A DNA stretch of 64,000 nucleotides. Source: CAYUWG01 sp964448285. GTDB taxonomy: Bacteria > Bacteroidota > Ignavibacteria > SZUA-365. The notes under the pieces were generated by a model. It was not told where the DNA came from and ran no database searches. It saw only the letters and a list, made by a program, of their open reading frames with translations. Numbering within the stretch: the stretch's first letter is position 1; each line of letters starts with the position of its first letter. A program made the position numbers and the translations under genes. Location: the NCBI GenBank assembly GCA_964448285.1, contig CAYUWG010000004.1, positions 36,837 through 100,836 on the forward strand, given 5' to 3'. This document shows, one piece after another, positions 27,447 to 36,828 of the stretch.

Positions 27447-28022
27447 CTATGATGATTTATCAGTTTGAGGAACGACTCGCAACGGACGCAAAACGATGAC
27501 TGCAACCGCAGTAAAATAGCTGAGTGTTGCGATAACCGGAACCCCGCTGAGCGCCCCGATACGATGCGAGAGCGTTTCCCGAAGAACGGTACTAAGGTCC
27601 GTATAACGTTGTATCCCGTGTTCTCGAATGAGGTCTTTCGTGTTCTCCCAGAGGAGAATGAACTTCAAATCCAAATATCCGGTGAAAAACTCCACAGGGA
27701 TGAATGCAAAGAACAGAATGCAAGCCATGAGAAGCCAGCCATTCTCCTTGAATCGAAAACGGAACTTATGTAAAACAATAACGATGGAGATGAGAACGAG
27801 GGTGTAACAAATGAGTATGAAAATTGACATTGCCTGAATCAGTTGGAAAAGGAGCAGCTCTTGTTCCATCGTGATATTCGGGTCATACTCCAGTGTGCCT
27901 GGAATGAAGAACTCATTTGCGATAACGGCTCGCGAAGTAAGTCCGCCTAACCAAAAAAGCGCGGTCAGAGTCAGGATGACGAGAGGAATTCTGTGTTTCA
28001 TCGTTGGGGAGTATTCGACCAT
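27447..28022 (-). CDS. Uncharacterised membrane protein with four predicted TM segments
   Basis: A 191-aa protein with hydrophobic segments near residues 12-32, 62-85, 98-118 and 160-180. The residues between the first two segments (about 36-58) probably face outside. No catalytic or transport motif is recognised. ATG at 28001 (MKHRIPLV) is an alternative start that gives a cleaner N-terminus. It follows the hslU stop by 6 bp, so it is probably co-transcribed with hslVU. Confidence 0.7.
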   Translation of the reverse strand: MVEYSPTMKHRIPLVILTLTALFWLGGLTSRAVIANEFFIPGTLEYDPNITMEQELLLFQLIQAMSIFILICYTLVLISIVIVLHKFRFRFKENGWLLMACILFFAFIPVEFFTGYLDLKFILLWENTKDLIREHGIQRYTDLSTVLRETLSHRIGALSGVPVIATLSYFTAVAVIVLRPLRVVPQTDKSS

Positions 28023-28028
28023 GAATTC

Positions 28029-29387
28029 TTAAAGGATGTACCGGCTCAAATCCCTGTCACGAATGAGTGACGTCAGCTTTTCATCGACCATTTTTCCATC
28101 GACGATAAAGGTGTGATTTTCGTTTAAGTCGGGAATTTCGAAGAGGATGGTTTCAAGGAGAGTTGTCAGTATCGTGTGGAGTCTACGTGCGCCGATGTTT
28201 TCGACTTTATCATTCACCTCAGCGGCGATACGTGCTATCAGTCTTATCCCGTCATCCGTGAATGTGATATCCACTCCTTCAGTCTGGAGTAATGCCGTGT
28301 ACTGCTTCAGCAACGCATTCTCAGGCTTCGTCAGAATCTGGACGAAATCATCCTCGGTAAGGCTCTGCAGCTCGACGCGAATGGGAAATCGCCCTTGGAG
28401 TTCAGGGATGAGATCGGAAGGCTTCGCGGTGTGAAATGCTCCAGACGCAATGAAAAGAATATGATCGGTCCGGGCAACACCGTACTTCGTATTGACCGTA
28501 CTCCCTTCGACAATCGGAAGCAAATCCCGCTGAACACCTTCCCGCGATACATCGATACCGGCAGCCTTATTCGCAGAACCGGCAATTTTATCAATCTCAT
28601 CGATAAAGATGATTCCATAATTCTCGACTCTCGTAATTGCCAGCTTTGTTACGGCGTCATGATCGATCAACTTTTGTGCTTCTTCCTGCTGTAGAAGGAC
28701 CTTTGCCTCCTTAATCGATACTTTCTGACGTTTCGATCGTTTCGGTACCATCGAGCTTAGAAGATTTTGAAGATCGACGCCCATGTCTTCAAAACCCATC
28801 GGGCCAAACACCTGCATCATCGGAGTAGATGAGGATGTTATATCGATCTCAATCAATCGCTCGTCCATCACGCCTGCCCGAAGTTGCTCACGAAGTTTCT
28901 CGCGCGTTTCGTTTTGTGATGTATCTTCCTCTTGTAGAACCTTTTTTATCGGGAACAGGATGTCGAGAATGCGTTCTTCGGCCATGAATTCCGCTTTCTC
29001 CTGTACTGCAGCGGCCTGCTCTGCCCGTACCTGATTGACTGAAATTTCAACGAGGTCTCGTACCATGCTCTCAACGTCACGCCCAACGTATCCGACTTCG
29101 GTGAACTTCGATGCTTCAACTTTCAGAAATGGTGCATGAGCGAGTTTCGCAAGTCGCCGGGCGATTTCTGTTTTACCAACGCCTGTGGGACCAATCAAAA
29201 TGATGTTATTCGGCATGATCTCTTCACGAAGCTTCCCATGAACCTGTTGGCGCCGCCATCTATTTCGCAGCGCAATCGCAACGGAACGCTTCGCATTCGC
29301 TTGCCCGATAATGAATTTGTCGAGTTCTTCCACAATCTTGCTCGGGGTCAGGTCCCCATCAAGTCGGGAATGGTAAATCTCTCTCAT
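28029..29387 (-). CDS. hslU: ATP-dependent protease ATPase subunit HslU
   Basis: The AAA+ unfoldase of the HslUV protease. Walker A GPTGVGKT is at residues 66-73 and Walker B GIIFIDEIDKIA near 253-264. The C-terminal sensor region carries GARRLHTILTTLLE. The C-terminus DLSRYIL is the segment that inserts into HslV. The intermediate domain (about 110-240) is present. Full length at 452 aa, 8 bp downstream of hslV. Confidence 0.97.
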   Translation of the reverse strand: MREIYHSRLDGDLTPSKIVEELDKFIIGQANAKRSVAIALRNRWRRQQVHGKLREEIMPNNIILIGPTGVGKTEIARRLAKLAHAPFLKVEASKFTEVGYVGRDVESMVRDLVEISVNQVRAEQAAAVQEKAEFMAEERILDILFPIKKVLQEEDTSQNETREKLREQLRAGVMDERLIEIDITSSSTPMMQVFGPMGFEDMGVDLQNLLSSMVPKRSKRQKVSIKEAKVLLQQEEAQKLIDHDAVTKLAITRVENYGIIFIDEIDKIAGSANKAAGIDVSREGVQRDLLPIVEGSTVNTKYGVARTDHILFIASGAFHTAKPSDLIPELQGRFPIRVELQSLTEDDFVQILTKPENALLKQYTALLQTEGVDITFTDDGIRLIARIAAEVNDKVENIGARRLHTILTTLLETILFEIPDLNENHTFIVDGKMVDEKLTSLIRDRDLSRYIL

Positions 29388-29395
29388 ATATTACT

Positions 29396-29944
29396 TTACA
29401 GTTCTTCGATGATGATATTTGTGTTGGTATAAACGCAGATATCGGCAGCGATCTTGAGTGATTCGCGGACGATTTCTCTTGCAGATAAATCCGTGTGTTG
29501 CATCATCGCTCGTGCAGCAGCCAGAGCATACGTGCCACCGGATCCAATCGCAACAATGCCGTCATCCGGAGTAATGACATCGCCATTACCTGAAATGAGC
29601 ATCGACTTCGATTTGCTTACGACTGCAAGCAATGCTTCCAGTCGCCGAAGGTATTTATCAGACCTCCAATCTTTTGCAAGCTCCACTGCTGCGCGTTCGA
29701 AGTTCCCACGATATTGTTCGAGCTTGTCTTCGAATTTTTCGGCAAGAGTCAATCCGTCGGCGGCAGAACCAGCAAAGCCGGTAAGAACCTGGTCATTGTA
29801 CATCTTTCGGATCTTGATTGAATTGTGCTTCAATATTGTCTGGCCAACGGTGACCTGTCCGTCAGCACCGAGCACCGCCTGTCCGTTCCGTATCAGTCCG
29901 ATAACCGTTGTTGATCGCACTCTCAATGATGGTTTTTCTGTCAT
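29396..29944 (-). CDS. hslV: ATP-dependent protease subunit HslV
   Basis: Proteasome-like threonine protease of the HslUV complex. The mature N-terminus TTVIGLIRNG, with catalytic Thr12 in the precursor, follows an 11-residue leader (MTEKPSLRVRS), so removal of more than the initiator Met is expected. GADGQVTVGQTILK and GSGGTYALAAARA are conserved, as in other HslV proteins. Its 182 aa fit the family. It sits between rpoN (3-bp gap) and hslU. Confidence 0.96.
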   Translation of the reverse strand: MTEKPSLRVRSTTVIGLIRNGQAVLGADGQVTVGQTILKHNSIKIRKMYNDQVLTGFAGSAADGLTLAEKFEDKLEQYRGNFERAAVELAKDWRSDKYLRRLEALLAVVSKSKSMLISGNGDVITPDDGIVAIGSGGTYALAAARAMMQHTDLSAREIVRESLKIAADICVYTNTNIIIEEL

Positions 29945-29947
29945 GTG

Positions 29948-31456
29948 CTATATCCTTACTCGTAATCTCGAAACGGGAATTCCCAATGCTTCTCGGTACT
30001 TCGCTACCGTTCTTCGTGCGATTTCAAGGCCCCTGTCCTGGAGAATTTTCATTATCGCCTGATCGCTCAACGGCTTCTTTGGGTCCTCATCCGAGATGAT
30101 TTCCTTGATGATGTTTTTTACCTCCGTGTTCGACATCTCCGAACCGGAGGACGTTGCGATTCCTTCCGAAAAGAAGTAGCGTAATTCAAAAACGCCCCAT
30201 TCCGTCTGGCAGTACTTCCCATTGACGACTCGCGAAATGGTCGAGATATCCATCCCAATCACGTCGGCGATGTCACGATAGATCATCGGTCGCAAGTGCC
30301 CGTGACCTTTCATGAACCAATCGTGTTGTTTTTCCACGATCGTGTGCATCACGGCAAGCATCGTCTGCCGGCGCTGATTGATCGATTGAATGAACCACTT
30401 TGCGGATTCCATTTTCTGTCGGAGGAATTTACGCGTATCCGAATTGATTCCGCTTTTGCGATTCATCAACATCTGTCGATACGCTTTACTGACGCGGAGC
30501 GGAGGTACACCGCGGTCGTTGAGCGTTATGATGAATTCATCCTTCTCTCTCGCGATGAAAAAGTCCGGCACGACATAGTTGAAGTTCGCGCTGATCGTAC
30601 CTTCACCCGGCTTCGGATTGAGATGCTTGATCACTTCAAACGCTTTTTTCAACAGGTCTTCAGAGATGTGCAATTCCTCCTGCAACTTGTCGAAGTGCTT
30701 TTTGACGAAGTGATCGTAACACTCCCGAAGTATCCGGAGGGCGATGATGCGTGCCGTGCTGGTGTTCGGCATCATCTCAAGTTGCACGAGCAAACATTCA
30801 CGGAGATCACGAGAACCGATCCCCGGAGGATCTAACCGCTGAATGCGTTGAAGGACAATTTCCGCTTCCTCAACGGTGAAGTCGGTTTCGTTCTCCAGGT
30901 TCACATCTAAGAGTAAATCCTCTAAGTCGCGCCTGAGGTAGCCATCATCATCGATATTCCCAAGTATCTCTTTACCCAACTCAATGAGCCGCTCATCGAG
31001 ATCGAGCATATGGAGCTGATCCACCAATCGCTCGGTCTGAGTGACCTGATCCGGTGGTGCATACTCATAGTCATCCTCATTGTCGTACCAGTTTTTTTCT
31101 GAGGCGCCCTCGTTGTTCTCTAAAAACTCCTCCCACGAGTATTCATCTTCCTGATGCTCGCGAATTTCCTTTTCGATGAAATCTTCCGGCTCTTCGCTTT
31201 TCTTTTCCGTTGTAACAGCATCGATGGCTTCTATGACTTCATCCTCTGCGTTATCGGCTTGCTCGGTAACTTCTTCTGGATCGGCAATCTCCTCCTGTTC
31301 AAGCTCCATTCCCTCTTCCAATAACGGATTCAGTTCCAGTTCGTCCTTCACCTTCTGTTCGAGAGCGATAATAGGAAGCTGAAGTATCTTAAGGTACTGA
31401 ACCTGAGCTGGGGAAAGTCTCTGTTGGAGTCTGGCTGTCTGAGTGAGGCGGAGCAT
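29948..31456 (-). CDS. rpoN: RNA polymerase sigma-54 factor
   Basis: Alternative sigma factor that needs AAA+ activators to open promoters. The N-terminal activator-interacting region is Q/L-rich (LTQTARLQQRLSPAQVQYLKIL and onward). A very acidic linker spans about 45-150, then the core-binding domain. The C-terminal RpoN box reads ARRTVAKYREALGIP. The start is set at ATG 31456, 4 bp after the stop of the upstream gene; a longer start at 31501 would overlap it. No sigma-54 activator gene is in this window. Confidence 0.95.
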   Translation of the reverse strand: MLRLTQTARLQQRLSPAQVQYLKILQLPIIALEQKVKDELELNPLLEEGMELEQEEIADPEEVTEQADNAEDEVIEAIDAVTTEKKSEEPEDFIEKEIREHQEDEYSWEEFLENNEGASEKNWYDNEDDYEYAPPDQVTQTERLVDQLHMLDLDERLIELGKEILGNIDDDGYLRRDLEDLLLDVNLENETDFTVEEAEIVLQRIQRLDPPGIGSRDLRECLLVQLEMMPNTSTARIIALRILRECYDHFVKKHFDKLQEELHISEDLLKKAFEVIKHLNPKPGEGTISANFNYVVPDFFIAREKDEFIITLNDRGVPPLRVSKAYRQMLMNRKSGINSDTRKFLRQKMESAKWFIQSINQRRQTMLAVMHTIVEKQHDWFMKGHGHLRPMIYRDIADVIGMDISTISRVVNGKYCQTEWGVFELRYFFSEGIATSSGSEMSNTEVKNIIKEIISDEDPKKPLSDQAIMKILQDRGLEIARRTVAKYREALGIPVSRLRVRI

Positions 31457-31460
31457 ATCC

Positions 31461-32036
31461 TCAGGATGTCGTTTCTTGGTGATGGAAAGGCGTACGTTCA
31501 AGTTCCTCGTAAAATTCCTTCCCGAACACCCGCCTTAGCGGGACTTCTAAGAATGATACGAGTGAAGTGTCGGTCGTTATTCCGTTTTGTATTGCTGACC
31601 GGCATTCGGAAAACTCCTCGAATCGCAACGCGGGCACTGTACGCGGGTTGTATCTCAATGGAAAAAGGTGACACGATTGCGGTTTAGGCCAGTCAAACTT
31701 CCCCTCCGAATAGGCTCGTTGAATCGAGCAAAACGCAATTCCGCTCTGATACATCACGAACACACACGCACGATTGTCAACGCATTGCAGTGCGATTGCA
31801 CCGCTTTGCATTCGCTCGAAAAGACCCTTGTCGCGAACAACTTCTTTGTGCTTTTCTGGAACCGATGCTTGAACAGTCTCCCATGCTCTTTCAAGTATTC
31901 CAACTTCATTTTCATCTATCGGCGCACCGGTACCGCCGGGAAATGTGCAGCAAGCACCTTTGCAGACGGAAAGATCGCAAGCGAAGTGCGTTTGGAGAAT
32001 GCGGAATTCGAATGTGTTTTCTAAGGTTTTCTTCAT
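31461..32036 (-). CDS. DUF3109-like cysteine-cluster protein
   Basis: A 191-aa protein with conserved cysteines: CDLSVCKGACCTFPGG near residues 20-35, then CVDNRACVFVM, FCSIQRAY and SCHLFPLRY. The pattern resembles the YkgJ/DUF3109 families, which probably bind a metal or Fe-S cluster. The function is not known. It is the first minus-strand gene, divergent from dprA across a 117-bp spacer, and is followed by rpoN after 4 bp. Confidence 0.8.
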   Translation of the reverse strand: MKKTLENTFEFRILQTHFACDLSVCKGACCTFPGGTGAPIDENEVGILERAWETVQASVPEKHKEVVRDKGLFERMQSGAIALQCVDNRACVFVMYQSGIAFCSIQRAYSEGKFDWPKPQSCHLFPLRYNPRTVPALRFEEFSECRSAIQNGITTDTSLVSFLEVPLRRVFGKEFYEELERTPFHHQETTS

Positions 32037-32153
32037 GGCACAATTTTTCGTGCACGGATGAACATAGAAAAATCAATCAGCGTGCACAACCTTCGAAGAA
32101 TCTTCTGGTGCAGTATTTGCGCTCCATCGCCGGCAAATCTATTTTCAACGAGC
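32037..32153. promoter_or_regulatory. Divergent promoter region with two CGTGCAC sites
   Basis: The spacer between the minus-strand rpoN-hslVU block and the plus-strand dprA block must hold promoters for both. The heptamer CGTGCAC, containing the palindrome GTGCAC, occurs at 32049-32055 and again at 32081-32087. The copies are 32 bp apart, about three helical turns, which would suit a dimeric regulator. On the minus strand TAGATTTG fits the TAnnTTTG -7 consensus but lacks a good -33 partner. Confidence 0.4.
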
Positions 32154-33272
32154 ATGAGAACGAATTCTCCCTACGATGTTCTGAGGGTTTCCTTACTTCC
32201 AATGGTCGGACCGGCGCGTGGTCGAGCCTTGCTCAGGACATTCGGCACCTTTGAAGGTATCAGGCATGCCGCGCTACCCGATATCCAGCGCATCGATGGT
32301 TTCAGCGATGGTATGGCGAAATCACTCTTGGATAATCTTCACAACCAGAGCATCATCGACCAGATCGAACGGATCGTTGAGGAGAATGAAAAGCTCTCCG
32401 GGAAGGAAAACGTTGCGTTCGTCGCTTTCAACGATCCAGCTTTCCCAGAACCGCTCAAGCGTATTTACGATGCGCCGCTCTTCCTCCATATCAAAGGAGA
32501 ATTACGTAAAGATGACTCCAACGCCGTCGCAATCGTTGGAACGAGAAAACCGAGTGAGTATGGAAGGCAAGCCGCAGAGTATTTCGCGCGTGAACTGACA
32601 CGTTGTGAGGCGACGGTCATCAGTGGCCTCGCGATCGGTATCGATACCGTTGCTCACCAAACGACACTTGCCCACGGCGGAAGAACGATCGCGGTACTTG
32701 GAAGCGGCATCGCGAACATTTATCCATTCACGAACAAGAAGCTTGCAGAAGCGATCAGCGCTCATGGGTGCCTGATATCTGAGTGTCACATGAAAGCCAA
32801 ACCGGATGCTGTGAATTTCCCTCGACGCAATCGCATCATCAGCGGATTGTCAAAAGGAACGCTGATCGTCGAAAGCGGTGTCAAAGGCGGAGGCATGATC
32901 ACGGCAGGTTTGGCGCTCGATCAAAACCGGGAAGTCTTTGCCATCCCCGGATCGATCTTTAACAAACACTCCGACGGGCCGAACTTCCTCATCCGGAAAG
33001 GGCTCGCGAAATCCGTAACGTTGATCGACGATATCATCGAAGAGATTCCTTCGCTGAAAAAAGGCTCGGTAGCCAAAAGACCGCCGGTGCAAATGAGCCT
33101 TGTCGAGGAGTCTTTGTACTCGAAACTCCAGCGTGATCCTATCCACATCGACGACCTTTCATCTTTGATGAATCTCCCAACATCCGACTTGCTCGTTCAA
33201 CTTCTCCAGATGGAATTCAAAGGACTCGTGAAACAGCTTCCCGGAAAGTTCTTCGTCCTCACGCAGGGATGA
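32154..33272 (+). CDS. dprA: DNA-processing protein DprA
   Basis: Loads RecA on incoming single-stranded DNA during natural transformation. The start ATG 32154 gives 372 aa, with an N-terminal helical/HhH region (LLRTFGTFEGIRHA...IDGFSDGMA). The Rossmann-like core has IVGTRKPSEYGRQAAEYF, SGLAIGIDTVAHQ and FPRRNRIISGLSKGTLIVES. A C-terminal winged helix occupies about the last 65 residues. A start 32 codons earlier is open but adds sequence unlike the family. Confidence 0.94.
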   Translation: MRTNSPYDVLRVSLLPMVGPARGRALLRTFGTFEGIRHAALPDIQRIDGFSDGMAKSLLDNLHNQSIIDQIERIVEENEKLSGKENVAFVAFNDPAFPEPLKRIYDAPLFLHIKGELRKDDSNAVAIVGTRKPSEYGRQAAEYFARELTRCEATVISGLAIGIDTVAHQTTLAHGGRTIAVLGSGIANIYPFTNKKLAEAISAHGCLISECHMKAKPDAVNFPRRNRIISGLSKGTLIVESGVKGGGMITAGLALDQNREVFAIPGSIFNKHSDGPNFLIRKGLAKSVTLIDDIIEEIPSLKKGSVAKRPPVQMSLVEESLYSKLQRDPIHIDDLSSLMNLPTSDLLVQLLQMEFKGLVKQLPGKFFVLTQG

Positions 33273-33375
33273 ATCCGCGCGCGTTGCATTTCCTTCGACC
33301 TCGCACTATGTTGATTTCGATGAACCGTTCCAGACGGACATTCACTCTCATTTCAGACTTACTTCAACTCAGGAC

Positions 33376-34779
33376 ATGATCGAATTCGGATCGGCACTCA
33401 AACAGGCTCGCGAGAAAGCAGGGATAACGCTCGAGGAATTATTCGAAAAAACCCGGATCAACCTCAAGCATTTACGCGCGATCGAATCTGGGGATTTCCC
33501 CTCCGTCCCTCAAACCTATGTGCGCGCGTTCATCCGTGAGTATGCGCGGATTGTCGGACTCGATGAAGATCGAACCGTTGAGGCATACAATGCCGTCGCG
33601 GAACGCGAGCGCGGAATCCCACAACCACCGAAGCCGATCGATAACAGCAACATTCTTCCCCACCCCGACGAGTCTATCGAGATTTTTAGTTCCTCCCCCA
33701 CGCCGCGTTCGGTAGAGGTTCAGGGAAAAGTGGAAGTCCCGGATGAACCGGCATTCGTTCCACCCGTGAGAAAATCGGCCTTCGTCGCTGAAGGCGCTGA
33801 AACGATAGAGATTCGAACGACTCCTCCTTCAAAGCACGTTCAAGAGCTCAGAAAGGAAGAACCGGCTCCTGAAGTCAGGGAGTCGAAAAACGAAGAGCAA
33901 CCTGTCTTGCCTGAACCGACTTCAGAAGAAGTCCTGAAAACTCCTGAAGAGAAAGCGCCGGAACCACCCGCTCCTCCTTCTATGCCTCCGGTTGAAAGCC
34001 AGAAGAAGCGCGCTTTCGATGATGTGTTTTCAAAGATGATTTCGCCGACCGGACAGAAGGAAGCTTCAGCAGAGCCAAGAAGGAAAAGTGTTTACGATCT
34101 CAAACCTCCTATTCCATCGGAGGAAATTTCACACGCGAAACGAGAGCCTGAATCGGTACGACCAACAGTTCCTGAAAAACCGATATTGCACGAACAGGCA
34201 CCGAAAAACGCGCACCCTCATTCCGTCAAGCGTGAATCGGATTCTGAACTTGCGGAACAGCGGCGCATTCTTCTCATCGGATCCATCGTCGTTCTGATTA
34301 TCGCCGTCGCGATCTATGGCGCGTATTACTTCGGCTCACAGGAACCAGCAACGTCAGAGGAAGTGCTCGATTCAGCGGGAGTTCAAGCGAGTATCGATGC
34401 AGGAAAGTTTATCGATAGCGCCCAGCAAGCGATGAATGAACTTCCGGAAATGCCTCCTGATACTGCCAAACCTTTACCGAAAGAACCGAAGATCGAGAAA
34501 CCAAAAACAAGCGCAAAGGAAGACAGCTTGCTGTTGGAAGCCGTCAGCACCGCGCCCGTCTGGTTTTCAATTCGCATGGATACGGTTCGCACGGAACGCG
34601 GTACTCTCGGCACGAATGACCATCGCACATGGAAAGCGAAGGACCGCTTCGTCATAACGCTCGGCGATGCGGGTGCCGTGACGTTCTTCTTGAACGGGAA
34701 AGAAATCGGAACTCTCGGTGAGGACGGCTCCGTCGTCAAGAACATCACTCTCTCGCGCCTGAATCTTTCCGGAAACTGA
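33376..34779 (+). CDS. RodZ-like helix-turn-helix membrane protein
   Basis: A 467-aa protein with an N-terminal Xre-type HTH (residues 4-70, LKQAREKAGITLEEL and IESGDFPSVPQTYVRAFIREYA). A long Pro/Glu-rich linker follows, then a single TM segment at about 296-320 (ILLIGSIVVLIIAVAIYGAYY) and a DUF4115-like C-terminal domain. This is the RodZ layout; RodZ couples MreB to the cell-wall machinery and can also influence gene expression. The unusually long low-complexity linker (about 200 residues) would place the C-terminal domain far from the HTH. It is followed by ligA after 2 bp. Confidence 0.82.
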   Translation: MIEFGSALKQAREKAGITLEELFEKTRINLKHLRAIESGDFPSVPQTYVRAFIREYARIVGLDEDRTVEAYNAVAERERGIPQPPKPIDNSNILPHPDESIEIFSSSPTPRSVEVQGKVEVPDEPAFVPPVRKSAFVAEGAETIEIRTTPPSKHVQELRKEEPAPEVRESKNEEQPVLPEPTSEEVLKTPEEKAPEPPAPPSMPPVESQKKRAFDDVFSKMISPTGQKEASAEPRRKSVYDLKPPIPSEEISHAKREPESVRPTVPEKPILHEQAPKNAHPHSVKRESDSELAEQRRILLIGSIVVLIIAVAIYGAYYFGSQEPATSEEVLDSAGVQASIDAGKFIDSAQQAMNELPEMPPDTAKPLPKEPKIEKPKTSAKEDSLLLEAVSTAPVWFSIRMDTVRTERGTLGTNDHRTWKAKDRFVITLGDAGAVTFFLNGKEIGTLGEDGSVVKNITLSRLNLSGN

Positions 34780-34781
34780 CC

Positions 34782-36812
34782 GTGTCCGTACCACCCGACA
34801 TTCGCAAGGAGCATGAAAATCTCTGTCGCGAAATTCGCGAACACGATCACCGGTATTACGTGCTCGCCGATCCATCCATCGATGACCGGCAGTACGATGC
34901 CCTCATGGAACGACTGCTCGCAATCGAAAAGGATTATCCATCGCTGCGCACTCCCGACTCACCGAGCCAGCGTGTCGGCGGCACAATCACGAAAGAGTTT
35001 CCTACGGTTCGGCACGACGTCCCGATGCTCAGCCTTTCAAACACGTACAGCGAGGATGAACTTCAGGCGTTCAATCGCCGTGTGTGCGAAAAGCTCGGCA
35101 AGGAGTCCGTCACATACACCGCTGAGTTGAAGATGGATGGTGTTGCTGTTTCCCTGATATACGAAGATGGCGTACTCGTCCGTGGGGCAACTCGCGGCGA
35201 CGGCTTCGTCGGCGATGACATCACGGCTAATGTTCGAACGATACGCTCGCTTCCGCTTCGTCTGACAAATGCGGACGCAACGGGGCGAAGGCTCGAAGTG
35301 CGAGGGGAAGTCTTCATGCACAAGAAGGACTTCGAGGCGTTGAATACGGAACGCGAACTTACCGGTGAAAAGCTATTCGCAAATCCAAGGAACTCGACAG
35401 CAGGCACCCTGAAGATGCAGGACGCATCCATTGTCGCTTCGCGGCCACTGCGTGTCTCTGTCTATTCTCTCTTCACTCCGGAACTTCATCTCACTTCGCA
35501 TTACGAATCACTTCAAACGATGCGGTCGCTGGGATTGCCCGTCAACGCGAACGTAAGGCTTTGTCACGGCATCGTAGAAGTTCAGGCGTTCTGTGATGAA
35601 TGGGAGATGCGTCGCGATTCGCTTCCCTATGAGATCGACGGCGTCGTTGTGAAAGTCGATAGCCTTGAAGACCAGAGAACTCTCGGAACAGTCGCAAAGA
35701 GTCCACGCTGGGCTATCGCGTACAAATTTTCAGCCCGGAAAGCAGAGACCGTCTTGAAGGATATCACGTTCCAGGTCGGAAGGATTGGAACGATCACTCC
35801 GGTTGCAGAGCTTGCGCCGGTACTTCTTGCCGGCTCGACGATCAGTCGCGCGACATTGCACAATGAAGATTTCATTCGTGAACTCGATTTACGAAAAGGC
35901 GATACGGTTGTCATCGAAAAGGGCGGCGATGTCATTCCGAAGGTCAGCGCGGTCGTTTTAGAGAAGCGGCCGCAGGATGCAGAGCCGTTTGTATTCGCAT
36001 CCAAATGCCCGGCGTGCGGAACAGCATTGCTCCGCCCCGAAGGAGAAGCTGCGTGGTTTTGCGAAAATCCGGAATGCCCGGCGCAAGTCCGTGGTCGCAT
36101 CGAACACTTTGCATCACGTGAAGCGATGGACATCGAAACACTCGGTGAAGCCGTCGTCGATGTCCTCGTCGAGCACGGCTTCATCACGACATATGCGGAT
36201 CTGTATGACCTGCACACCAGCCGAAAGGAATTGGAAAAGCTCGAACGTTTCGGTGCGAAGCGCGTGGAAAAGCTCCTCGATGGAATCGAACGCAGCAAAC
36301 GGCAACCGCTGGATCGCGTATTGTTCGCACTTGGAATACGCTTCGTCGGTAAAGGCACGGCAACCTTGCTTGCAAATCACTTCCTCTCGTTCGATGCACT
36401 TCGCGTCGCCGCCAAAGAAGAACTCGAATCCGTCAACGGAATCGGCCCGCGCATCGCTGAAAGTGTTCGGCGCTTTTTCGATGATTCCCGCTCTTGCTCA
36501 CTCGTCGATAAACTGATACACGCCGGCGTCTCAGCTTCGCTTCAGGAAACCGAACCGGAACAACGGCTCGCGTTCTTCGATGGGAAAACATTCGTTCTCA
36601 CGGGAACACTCACTTCGCTCACGCGCGACGAAGCGAAGCGATTGATCGAGACGTTTGGAGGGAAAGTCGCAGGGAGTGTAAGTTCAAAAACGAACGCCGT
36701 GATTGCAGGAGAGTCTGCCGGTTCGAAAATGGATAAGGCTCGTCAACTTGGAATCCGGATTTTCTCAGAGGAAGATTTTATCAACGAACTTCCGCCATCA
36801 CACCGACCATGA
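34782..36812 (+). CDS. ligA: NAD-dependent DNA ligase
   Basis: Seals nicks in replication and repair using NAD. It starts at GTG 34782, immediately after the previous stop. The adenylation domain has the AMP-accepting lysine K117 in ELKMDGVAVSL. Then follow an OB fold, a four-cysteine zinc finger near 408-431 (CPACG...CENPEC), helix-hairpin-helix repeats (NGIGPRIAES) and a C-terminal BRCT domain (FDGKTFVLTGTL). Complete at 676 aa. Confidence 0.97.
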   Translation: MSVPPDIRKEHENLCREIREHDHRYYVLADPSIDDRQYDALMERLLAIEKDYPSLRTPDSPSQRVGGTITKEFPTVRHDVPMLSLSNTYSEDELQAFNRRVCEKLGKESVTYTAELKMDGVAVSLIYEDGVLVRGATRGDGFVGDDITANVRTIRSLPLRLTNADATGRRLEVRGEVFMHKKDFEALNTERELTGEKLFANPRNSTAGTLKMQDASIVASRPLRVSVYSLFTPELHLTSHYESLQTMRSLGLPVNANVRLCHGIVEVQAFCDEWEMRRDSLPYEIDGVVVKVDSLEDQRTLGTVAKSPRWAIAYKFSARKAETVLKDITFQVGRIGTITPVAELAPVLLAGSTISRATLHNEDFIRELDLRKGDTVVIEKGGDVIPKVSAVVLEKRPQDAEPFVFASKCPACGTALLRPEGEAAWFCENPECPAQVRGRIEHFASREAMDIETLGEAVVDVLVEHGFITTYADLYDLHTSRKELEKLERFGAKRVEKLLDGIERSKRQPLDRVLFALGIRFVGKGTATLLANHFLSFDALRVAAKEELESVNGIGPRIAESVRRFFDDSRSCSLVDKLIHAGVSASLQETEPEQRLAFFDGKTFVLTGTLTSLTRDEAKRLIETFGGKVAGSVSSKTNAVIAGESAGSKMDKARQLGIRIFSEEDFINELPPSHRP

Positions 36813-36828
36813 ATTGTTTGGAGAACCA

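Noticed and set aside
35627..36358. 243-codon frame antisense to ligA
   Set aside because: Mirror of a strongly conserved gene; residue composition (Ser/Arg-rich) is typical of an antisense frame.
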